Positions 1-5,931 of a stretch of DNA of 7,147 bases are shown piece by piece. Source of the DNA: an uncultured Alphaproteobacteria bacterium (GTDB taxonomy: Bacteria > Pseudomonadota > Alphaproteobacteria > Micavibrionales > Micavibrionaceae). Made by a program: the position numbers and the translations under genes. How positions within the stretch are numbered: position 1 is the stretch's first letter; the number at the start of each line of letters is the position of its first letter. The notes below the pieces were generated by a model, which made no database searches, was not told where the DNA came from, and saw only the letters and a program-made list of their open reading frames with translations. Location of the stretch: contig CAKZMN010000064.1 of NCBI GenBank assembly GCA_937128575.1, positions 1 through 7,147 on the forward strand, read 5' to 3'.

Positions 1-1407
1 ACCAACACCGCCCACAAGACCCGCTGTCTCATCATTGCGAATAAACAACATCTGATCAGACAAAGCCGCCTCAACAGGAACGCTCTCAATATTCACAATG
101 CGTGGCTCCTTGCCCGTAAACAACGTACCCGTAACGTTACGCGTGCGCTCCTTCGTGGTAACCGTTACATCAATCATAGAGCGCCAATCCTTCGAAGAAC
201 CCGTATAACTCTGAGAAATCTCAATGCCGCGCCCTTCCGCAACCTGCATAGCGTTAACCATGTTCACACTATCAATTTGCGCGCCCAAAAGGCTAGCAAT
301 CAATACAGATGTAATCGGGTCTGTATTCACCTCTGTCACGCTACCCGCATAGGCAATTTCAATTTTTTGAATGGCGTGATCAGTTATCTGCCCGGCGAAG
401 CTGCCCATTTGTTCAGCGAGCTTCAAATAGGGCTTCAAACGCGGCGCATCTTCGGCAGAAATAGACGGCATATTAAGCGCGTTCGTCACCGCGCCACTGT
501 TCAAATAATCACTCATTTGTTCCGCAACTTGCAGGGCCACATTGACCTGCGCCTCACTTGTGGCGGCGCCCAAATGCGGGGTGCACACAACGTTTTCATG
601 ATTAAATAAAACATTATCTGTGGCTGGCTCTACCTCAAACACATCAAGCGCCGCGCCCGCAACCTTGCCCGAATCTAGCGCTTCTTTCAGATCGGCCTCG
701 ACAATAATGCCGCCGCGCGCGCAATTAATGATTCGCACATCGTCTTTCATTTTCGCAATCGTAGCTTTATTGATCAAGCCCGCTGTATGCTTGTTCTTTG
801 GCACATGGATGGTGATAAAGTCTGCCTTCGCAAACAAATCATCCAGCTCCACTTTTTCTACGCCAATCTCAACCGCGCGCTCTTCCGTTAAAAACGGGTC
901 ATAAGCCGCGACATGCATCTTCAAACCCAGCGCACGGTCCGCGACGATTGAGCCAATATTACCGCACCCAATAACGCCCAGCGTCTTGCCATACAGCTCC
1001 GCGCCCATAAAGCGCTTCTTCTCCCACTTGCCCGCATGCGTACTGGCATTGGCCTGTGGAATTTGACGCGCCAGCGCAAACATCATCGCAATCGCGTGTT
1101 CTGCTGTTGTAATGGAATTACCAAATGGCGTGTTCATCACCACAATGCCCGCATCCGTGGCTGTGGGAATATCGATATTATCAACGCCAATACCCGCGCG
1201 GCCAATAACCTTCAGCTTCTTCGCAGCCTTAATCAATTCAGGGGTCGCCGTAGTCGCGCTGCGCACAGCAAGACCATCATATTCGCCAATAATCTCTAAT
1301 TGTTCTTCAGGGGACAGGCCAGGTTTGAAATCAACCTCGATGCCTTTTTTCTTAAAAATTTCAACCGCTAACGGGTCCAGCTTATCGCTAATCAGTACTT
1401 TCGACAT
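1..1407 (-). CDS. serA: D-3-phosphoglycerate dehydrogenase (partial, C-terminus beyond window)
   Basis: Oxidises 3-phosphoglycerate to 3-phosphohydroxypyruvate with NAD+, the committed step of cytosolic L-serine synthesis. The 469 visible codons begin MSKVLISDKLDPLAVE and stay open to the window edge. Seen: a substrate-side RSATT motif (residues 49-53) and GRAGIGVDNID (69-79); the Rossmann dinucleotide motif GCGNIG (147-152) with a downstream acidic D170 in YDP; and the catalytic set typical of 2-hydroxyacid dehydrogenases, Arg231 (NCARGG), Glu260 (DVFEVEP) and His278 (TPHLGA). Residues from about 310 to 445 match the extra 'ASB' domain of the long (about 525 aa) SerA type, and a C-terminal ACT domain begins near residue 453 (MLFIRNDETAGLVGGVG). 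About 55 residues should be missing, by comparison with the family. The start at 1407 is supported by AGGAG seven bases upstream. It lies 98 bp downstream of serC on the same strand and is probably co-transcribed with it. Identification is secure; feedback inhibition by serine through the ACT domain is plausible but not shown. Confidence 0.96.
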   Translation of the reverse strand, partial: MSKVLISDKLDPLAVEIFKKKGIEVDFKPGLSPEEQLEIIGEYDGLAVRSATTATPELIKAAKKLKVIGRAGIGVDNIDIPTATDAGIVVMNTPFGNSITTAEHAIAMMFALARQIPQANASTHAGKWEKKRFMGAELYGKTLGVIGCGNIGSIVADRALGLKMHVAAYDPFLTEERAVEIGVEKVELDDLFAKADFITIHVPKNKHTAGLINKATIAKMKDDVRIINCARGGIIVEADLKEALDSGKVAGAALDVFEVEPATDNVLFNHENVVCTPHLGAATSEAQVNVALQVAEQMSDYLNSGAVTNALNMPSISAEDAPRLKPYLKLAEQMGSFAGQITDHAIQKIEIAYAGSVTEVNTDPITSVLIASLLGAQIDSVNMVNAMQVAEGRGIEISQSYTGSSKDWRSMIDVTVTTKERTRNVTGTLFTGKEPRIVNIESVPVEAALSDQMLFIRNDETAGLVGGVG

Positions 1408-1413
1408 ATCTAA

Positions 1414-1418
1414 CTCCT
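1414..1418 (-). promoter_or_regulatory. Shine-Dalgarno site of serA
   Basis: On the minus strand AGGAG is followed by six bases and the serA ATG. It is the clearest ribosome binding site in the window and fixes the serA start. Confidence 0.8.
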
Positions 1419-1452
1419 AGTTTTGTCTTGTTTAGGAAAACAGGCGTACAGA

Positions 1453-1479
1453 TGTATAAGTCTTACATGACCATGTAAA
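1453..1479 (-). promoter_or_regulatory. possible internal promoter/operator between serC and serA
   Basis: On the minus strand TTTACA (1474-1479) and TATACA (1453-1458) are separated by 15 bp, a poor but recognisable sigma70-like pair upstream of serA. The -35 element and part of the spacer overlap a perfect inverted repeat, TTACATG-AC-CATGTAA (1463-1478). Neither arm is followed by a T-run, so this does not look like an intrinsic terminator. It could be an operator, a transcript-stabilising hairpin, or chance in an AT-rich spacer. Low confidence. Confidence 0.25.
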
Positions 1480-1505
1480 GCGGTATTTACGGCAAAGCCA
1501 AAACG

Positions 1506-2690
1506 CTAGGCAGCTTTTTGCTGCTGCGCGACCTTCGCGGTTTCATAGGCATAATTAAGCCACGGCAATAACGCCGCCACATCGCTGGCCTCCACCGTTG
1601 CCCCGCACCAAATACGAAGCCCAGCGGGCGCATCGCGGTAACTAGCGATATCATAAGCAACGCCATCACTATCCAGCGGCTTAATCATGCTCTTCACGAA
1701 CGGCATTTGCGCATCCGCAGACAAAGATTGAAACCAATCGTCGCTAATCTTCAAACAAACTGAAGTGATAGAGCGCGTTTGCGGATCACTAGCCAAGAAA
1801 TCAACCCACGGCGTTTGACTGACCCACGTGGCAATCGCATCAAAATTACGCTGTGAACGCGCCATAGTTTCACTAAGCCCGCCAATGCTCTCCACCCAAT
1901 TAAGGGCGTCCAAGCAATCCTCAATCACCAACATAGAAGGCGTGTTAATCGTTGCGCCTTGGAAAATGCTCTCATTCAACTTGCCCTTTTTCGTCAATGT
2001 GAAAATCTTCGGCAACGGGCGCGGCGCTTTAAAGCTTTCCAGGCGCTCAACGGCGCGTGGAGACAGAACAATCATCCCATGCGCAGCTTCACCGCCCAAA
2101 ACTTTTTGCCAGCTCCATGTGGTCACATCAAGCTTGTCCCAAGGCATGTCATAAGCAAACACGGCAGAGGTCGCATCACAAATTGTAAGACCCTCTCGCG
2201 CATCGCTAATCCAATCACCATTAGGCACGCGCACGCCGCTGGTTGTTCCGTTCCATGCAAACACAATATCGCGAGCAGGATCGGCCTGTGACAAATCGGG
2301 AAGTTCGCCATAATCGGCCTCAAACGCGCGCACATCCTGCATCTTTAGCTGCCCCGTAATATCCTTCAGCCATTGCCCGCTAAAGCTTTCCCACGCAAAC
2401 ACATCCACGCCGCGCCCGCCATCAGCCGGATCACCCAACATCGACCAAAGCGCCATTTCAACCGCGCCCGTATCGGAGGCGGGTACAATGCCAACCCGGT
2501 AATCCGCAGGAATGCCAAGGGCGTCGCGCTGCTTTTCAATCACCTCTTGAATGCGCGCCTTTGGGCCGCTTGCGCGGTGCGAACGACCAAGCCAAGCGCC
2601 AGATAACGCCTCTAAGTTCCAACCGGGGCGCTTTGCGCACGGGCCAGAAGAAAAATTGGGATTATTCGGTTTTTGCGTTGGCTGCTTCAT
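1506..2690 (-). CDS. serC: phosphoserine aminotransferase
   Basis: PLP-dependent fold-type I aminotransferase that converts 3-phosphohydroxypyruvate plus glutamate to O-phospho-L-serine and 2-oxoglutarate, and also has a role in pyridoxal phosphate synthesis in many bacteria. The 394-residue product is full length. Seen: the N-terminal [12 protein letters not shown] motif (13-24) and GRSHRA (35-40), both typical of the alphaproteobacterial/Methanosarcina-type SerC subclass; [13 protein letters not shown] (70-82) near the cofactor phosphate; Asp172 in CDATSA, expected to pair with the pyridine nitrogen; and Lys196 in [11 protein letters not shown], the expected Schiff-base lysine. The C-terminus ends in an Ala/Gln/Lys-rich tail. 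The ribosome binding site is weak (GAGAAA about nine bases before ATG), but the start is supported by the conserved motif beginning a dozen residues later. It is the first gene of a serC-serA unit and lies divergent to serB, 109 bp away. Confidence 0.95.
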   Translation of the reverse strand: MKQPTQKPNNPNFSSGPCAKRPGWNLEALSGAWLGRSHRASGPKARIQEVIEKQRDALGIPADYRVGIVPASDTGAVEMALWSMLGDPADGGRGVDVFAWESFSGQWLKDITGQLKMQDVRAFEADYGELPDLSQADPARDIVFAWNGTTSGVRVPNGDWISDAREGLTICDATSAVFAYDMPWDKLDVTTWSWQKVLGGEAAHGMIVLSPRAVERLESFKAPRPLPKIFTLTKKGKLNESIFQGATINTPSMLVIEDCLDALNWVESIGGLSETMARSQRNFDAIATWVSQTPWVDFLASDPQTRSITSVCLKISDDWFQSLSADAQMPFVKSMIKPLDSDGVAYDIASYRDAPAGLRIWCGATVEASDVAALLPWLNYAYETAKVAQQQKAA

Positions 2691-2799
2691 CGGTAATTTC
2701 TCAATACATTACAGTTTAAAGATTATTTGTGGTTCCAGCGATAAGAAATTCCTGCTCTACTGTCCAGAGGTTTTTTAACGAACAAGCGATATTATAACT
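2691..2799. promoter_or_regulatory. divergent serC / serB promoter region
   Basis: These 109 bp separate two divergently transcribed genes of one pathway, so promoters for both directions are expected here. On the minus strand there is a perfect TATAAT at 2791-2796, which would start a serCA transcript about 90 bases upstream of the serC ATG, but its matching -35 would lie inside serB and is poor. The same AT-rich stretch holds TATTAT on the plus strand (2790-2795), so close to the serB ATG that a transcript from it would have essentially no leader. I see no clear operator or riboswitch. Confidence 0.45.
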
Positions 2800-3699
2800 A
2801 TGAGTTACGTCATCACATTAGTGGCCGCAAACCACGAAACCGCCCCCCTCGTCAGTCGCCACATTCGTGAAATAGAAGATTTCATGAGCGCACAAAACAT
2901 ACAGCGCACCTGCGCCGATATATGGCTATCACCAAGAAAGGCCGTAGATATAGGCGTTTCTGGCGTACCTTCACGCTTACTATTGCAACAAATGCGCGCC
3001 GCGCTAAACTCCAGCGCAATCGACCTGTTTATCAACGACATTGAAAAGCGCCGCAAAAAGCTGCTGCTCGCCGATATGGACAGCACCATCGTCAGCGGCG
3101 AAACGCTAGATGACTTGGCTGAATTTGCTGGTCTAAAAGAAAAAATCGCCGAAATAACCGCCCGCGCCATGAATGGGGAGCTAGATTTCCATTCCGCCAT
3201 CCGCGAGCGCGTTGGCCTACTACAAGGGCTATCAGAAGATTCGCTACAAAAAACTCTGGTCAAGCTAGAGCTAAACCCCGGCGCAAAAAGCTTCGTCGCT
3301 AGCATGCGTAAAAATGGATCGCAATGTGTTTTGGTCTCTGGCGGCTTCACATTTTTCACCCGCGCCGTAGCGAAGGATGTCGGATTTCACAAACATCACG
3401 GCAACGAACTAGAGATCGAGAAAGGCGCCCTGACCGGTAAAGTCATTGAGCCCATTTTGGATAAATACGCCAAAGTCGAATTTCTGAAACAATATATGCA
3501 AGAACTGGGCATTAAAGAGGAACGCTGCATTACCATTGGTGACGGCGCAAACGACCTGCCCATGCTGCAACGCGCCGGATTGGGCATCGGATACAAACCC
3601 AAGCCCGCCGTCGCCAGAGAGATTGATAATGTCATTATGCATGGCGATTTAACCGCAGCCCTTTATGCGCAGGGCTATATGGATCAAGATATCGTATAA
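2800..3699 (+). CDS. serB: phosphoserine phosphatase
   Basis: HAD-superfamily phosphatase that removes phosphate from O-phospho-L-serine to release L-serine, the final step of the pathway whose first two enzymes are encoded divergently next door. The 299-residue product has a divergent ACT-like N-terminal domain (about 1-80) and a catalytic HAD core (about 86-290). Seen: motif I DMDST, with nucleophile Asp92 and acid/base Asp94; Glu101 in SGETLDD, as expected for SerB; motif II VSGGF with Ser180; a motif III lysine, probably Lys225 in KYAKVEFL; and motif IV GDGANDLPML with Asp248 and Asp252 for Mg2+. The MSYVITLVAA start is typical of alphaproteobacterial SerB, but no Shine-Dalgarno is visible just upstream; AGAGG at 2766-2770 is too far away. 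Identification is secure. The start is fairly sure on homology grounds; Met29 would remove part of the ACT-like domain. Confidence 0.95.
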   Translation: MSYVITLVAANHETAPLVSRHIREIEDFMSAQNIQRTCADIWLSPRKAVDIGVSGVPSRLLLQQMRAALNSSAIDLFINDIEKRRKKLLLADMDSTIVSGETLDDLAEFAGLKEKIAEITARAMNGELDFHSAIRERVGLLQGLSEDSLQKTLVKLELNPGAKSFVASMRKNGSQCVLVSGGFTFFTRAVAKDVGFHKHHGNELEIEKGALTGKVIEPILDKYAKVEFLKQYMQELGIKEERCITIGDGANDLPMLQRAGLGIGYKPKPAVAREIDNVIMHGDLTAALYAQGYMDQDIV

Positions 3700-3746
3700 A
3701 TTTTACGGCTTTACACCAAATAGAGAAAAAAGTCAGAATCGAAACA

Positions 3747-3764
3747 CTTTGTTAACGCTTTGTT
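3747..3764 (+). repeat. CTTTGTT direct repeat, 11-bp period
   Basis: CTTTGTT occurs at 3747-3753 and again at 3758-3764, 11 bp apart start to start, i.e. about one DNA helical turn. It overlaps the -35 region of the promoter of the next gene. This is compatible with a tandem regulator site, but two 7-mers in an AT-rich spacer can arise by chance. Confidence 0.4.
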
Positions 3765-3791
3765 CCTAAAATGAACATCTCGGGCTATAAT
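3763..3791 (+). promoter_or_regulatory. likely sigma70-type promoter of the AAA+ ATPase gene
   Basis: A perfect -10 hexamer TATAAT occupies 3786-3791. The best -35 at 17 bp spacing (TTCCTA, 3763-3768) is weak; TTGTTC (3760-3765) is a better match but at a 20 bp spacing. The implied transcription start near 3798 leaves a leader of about 65 bases before the ATG chosen at 3865. A direct repeat lies immediately upstream (see separate entry) and could bind an activator that compensates for the weak -35. Confidence 0.45.
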
Positions 3792-3864
3792 GCTCTCATC
3801 TGCGTATATCTGCGTTCAATCAATAAACCAAAATTATATAGAAAACACTGGGGCTTATATCAAA

Positions 3865-4821
3865 ATGACTTCGCAATGGAATTACGCCGTTACCAATGAA
3901 GAGCTGGAAAATCTAATCAATTCATATTGTGTGGATTTCACCAGATTGGCCAAGGCCGGACGCTATGGCCCGATCACAGGGCGCGACCAAGAAATCGACG
4001 AAACCATTCTTATTTTGCTGCAAAAGGGACGTAAAAACACCGTTCTTTTGGCCCCCGCTGGCGTGGGTAAAACCGCCCTGGTTGTAGGTTTAGCGCAAAA
4101 AATTGCGAGTGACGAAGTACCCGAATATTTACGCGACGCACGACTAATCGAGGTAGAGCTCGCCCGCATGGCCGCCGGAACAAACGGCCCCGCAGAATTC
4201 CAAGAACGCTTCATTCCCCTATGTAAGGGCATCGCAGAGCGCTTCCACGATCCGGATCAACCACGCATCATCATGTTCTTAGATGAAATCCACCAAATCA
4301 TGCCTAGCTGTGAGGGCAGCTCCTACGCCGGCCTATCCGACGTTATGAAGCCCTATCTAACCGCAGGTGACCTAATGGTTATTGGCGCCACTACATTGGA
4401 TGAATTCCGCACCTACGTGGCGCTTGATCCCGCATTGGATCGTAGATTTCAAAAAGTGTTCCTAAGCGTTCCAAACGTGAAAGAAACCTATAATATTTTA
4501 AAGGCGCTACGCCCCGGATTCGAAAAACATCACAAATTAACGATCTCCAATGCCAATTTAATGATGATCGTTCATTTAACCGAAGAACACATGCGCAAGC
4601 GTAACCAGCCAGATAAATCAATTATCACATTGGACGCCTCCATGGCTTATCACGTTAAAACACACGGCATTGATCAAGAGGTTGATCTGGAATCAATTTA
4701 TTACATGGTTGGTCGTGAAACAGGCTTAAACAAACAGGCCCTGCATGATGAGAAAAAAGTGCAGCGCGTGATTAAAGAAATTGCCGCATTGGAAGACGAC
4801 GAAAAGATGTTTCACATCTAA
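3865..4821 (+). CDS. stand-alone ClpA/ClpB D1-like AAA+ ATPase
   Basis: An AAA+ ATPase of 318 residues that corresponds to one Clp/Hsp100 D1 module only. The opening FTRLAKAGRYGPITGRDQEID (about 25-45) matches the linker and start of Clp D1. Walker A APAGVGKT has Lys69; Walker B IIMFLDEIH has Asp140 and Glu141; sensor 1 is IGATT (173-177); and the candidate arginine fingers are Arg193/Arg194 in ALDRRF. The small lid domain contains a degenerate PDKSIITLD (249-257) in place of the usual PDKAIDLID. The Clp N-domain, middle coiled coil, D2 module and ClpP-binding loop are absent. The pore-loop position that reads KYRG in ClpB reads NGPA here (107-110), so the substrate-gripping tyrosine is missing. 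An ATG at 3790 is in frame, but it overlaps the -10 box and would add 25 residues with no Clp resemblance, so I prefer 3865; only GGGG about 11 bases upstream resembles a ribosome binding site. The partner is unknown. ATPase activity is likely; unfoldase activity is doubtful. Confidence 0.85.
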   Translation: MTSQWNYAVTNEELENLINSYCVDFTRLAKAGRYGPITGRDQEIDETILILLQKGRKNTVLLAPAGVGKTALVVGLAQKIASDEVPEYLRDARLIEVELARMAAGTNGPAEFQERFIPLCKGIAERFHDPDQPRIIMFLDEIHQIMPSCEGSSYAGLSDVMKPYLTAGDLMVIGATTLDEFRTYVALDPALDRRFQKVFLSVPNVKETYNILKALRPGFEKHHKLTISNANLMMIVHLTEEHMRKRNQPDKSIITLDASMAYHVKTHGIDQEVDLESIYYMVGRETGLNKQALHDEKKVQRVIKEIAALEDDEKMFHI

Positions 4822-4836
4822 AATGCTGCAGCATTT
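4821..4836. terminator. possible weak bidirectional terminator at the convergent junction
   Basis: AAATGCTGCAGCATTT is a perfect 16-bp palindrome starting at the last base of the ATPase stop codon. Read on the plus strand it folds as a six-pair stem with a TGCA loop and runs into the T-rich CTTCTATTT. A second hairpin, TTTATGC-GCA-GCATAAA (4843-4859), follows and spans the rsmC 3' end. The stems are short and AT-rich, so termination efficiency would be low; the placement between two convergent stop codons is the main argument. Confidence 0.4.
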
Positions 4837-4839
4837 CTT

Positions 4840-5880
4840 CTATTTATGCGCAGCATAAACTTTGAAGCCCTGGCCTTCAAAAATCTTTTCAACTGAGAAG
4901 AATTTTTCGTTTAATTTGCGCTCATACGGCAAATGAACATTCGCCACCATGAATAACTTTCCGCGCGGCCTGAGCGACGCATAAGCCGTATCAATAAACG
5001 ACAATCCAATCATACTGTCCGTTTTATTGCCCTCATGAAATGGCGGATTCATTATAATGTAATCCAATGCTGCAAAGGCTTTGGAGAATGTCGTAAGATC
5101 CGCCCAAACAGATTGAGTTGGCGTATCCGCCTTATGATCTTTCAAATTTTCTGCACAAGCCTGCACCGCGCGATAATCCGCATCCACGCAGATCAGCTCT
5201 TTAATCTTGGGATAATGCTGCACCAAATGATGCGATAAAAATCCATAGCCACATCCGAAATCTGCAACGCGCCCTTTAATATCATCAGGCAAATTTTGCA
5301 GCAAAATTTCAGAACCTCGATCAACCTTGTCCCAACCAAACATGCCCGGTTGCGCGGTAAATTCTCCCGCCGCATTTTTCTGCATTTCACCGCGCGTGAT
5401 CGCTGCATTTAAAGCGCCCTCATCAATCGAATTTTTTTGCGCCCAAACAACCCGCGCTTTGTTTTTAGAGGCATCTCGCAGGCCCTCAAGGCCAAAACCA
5501 CTCATGATTTTCTTTATACGTCCGCCGCCCGCAAGATTATCCGCAGCGCAGAGCAATAAACCATCCGGCTTTAAAAGCGCCAGCGCGCGCGCCACCAAAT
5601 ATTGCGCCTCAATCACATTTTTAGGCAGCGCCACCAGCGCATAGTCATAAGCGGCAGTATCAGAAGGGAAATCAGGCGAGGCCTCACACCCCGCCGCCGC
5701 AAGCGCCGCAACATAGGGTTTAAAATATTGCTGCATGAATAAATTAGGCGCGCCAAATTCGTTAAGCGCCAGACAAACCTGCGCATTAATGAAAACCCCG
5801 CGCGCGTCACCGGGCGGCCTTTCCACAAGGTCGTTATTAAATGGATAAAACACTGTCTGCGCGGCGTTGCTCATGCGCAT
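4840..5880 (-). CDS. rsmC: 16S rRNA (guanine-N2)-methyltransferase, RsmC type
   Basis: Class I SAM-dependent methyltransferase resembling RsmC, which methylates N2 of G1207 in helix 34 of 16S rRNA within the assembled 30S subunit. At about 346 residues it matches the family's length. As in RsmC there are two related halves: a degenerate N-terminal methyltransferase-like domain (about 1-165) without a usable SAM motif, and a catalytic C-terminal half. Numbering from the upstream Met at 5886, the C-terminal half shows GMFGWDKVDRGSEILL (181-196), SAM motif I DFGCGYG (209-215), an acidic VDADYRA (234-240), the catalytic IIMNPPFHEG (277-286, NPPF class) and VANVHLPYE (314-322). Three Met codons lie at the start (5886, 5880, 5874). 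The AGGA at 5888-5891 sits seven bases before the 5880 ATG and only one before 5886, so I chose 5880. RsmC assignment is strong; the exact target G is inferred from the family. Confidence 0.9.
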   Translation of the reverse strand: MRMSNAAQTVFYPFNNDLVERPPGDARGVFINAQVCLALNEFGAPNLFMQQYFKPYVAALAAAGCEASPDFPSDTAAYDYALVALPKNVIEAQYLVARALALLKPDGLLLCAADNLAGGGRIKKIMSGFGLEGLRDASKNKARVVWAQKNSIDEGALNAAITRGEMQKNAAGEFTAQPGMFGWDKVDRGSEILLQNLPDDIKGRVADFGCGYGFLSHHLVQHYPKIKELICVDADYRAVQACAENLKDHKADTPTQSVWADLTTFSKAFAALDYIIMNPPFHEGNKTDSMIGLSFIDTAYASLRPRGKLFMVANVHLPYERKLNEKFFSVEKIFEGQGFKVYAAHK

Positions 5881-5886
5881 AAACAT

Positions 5887-5891
5887 GTCCT
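5887..5891 (-). promoter_or_regulatory. Shine-Dalgarno site deciding the rsmC start
   Basis: AGGAC on the minus strand abuts the first in-frame ATG (5886) but is ideally spaced, with seven bases between AGGA and the ATG, for the second one at 5880. It therefore favours the shorter product by two residues. Confidence 0.55.
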
Positions 5892-5931
5892 AATTATTGG
5901 GAAATCACAAGATAGTTATTAAGAGCAACGC

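Noticed and set aside
1408..1505. Intrinsic terminator between serC and serA
   Set aside because: The only inverted repeat there has no following T-run on either strand, and serA follows on the same strand as serC.
2805..3359. 184-codon open frame on the minus strand
   Set aside because: It lies wholly inside serB, has a Ser/Arg/Phe-rich composition with no recognisable domain, and serB's catalytic motifs are unambiguous on the other strand.
3790..3864. N-terminal extension of the AAA+ ATPase from the ATG at 3790
   Set aside because: This ATG overlaps a consensus -10 box and the added residues have no Clp-like features; the ATG at 3865 fits better.
5887..5931. Terminator or promoter between the RTX gene and rsmC
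   Set aside because: Only 45 bp are available; I found no stem of useful length and no convincing -35/-10 pair, so only the rsmC ribosome binding site is called.
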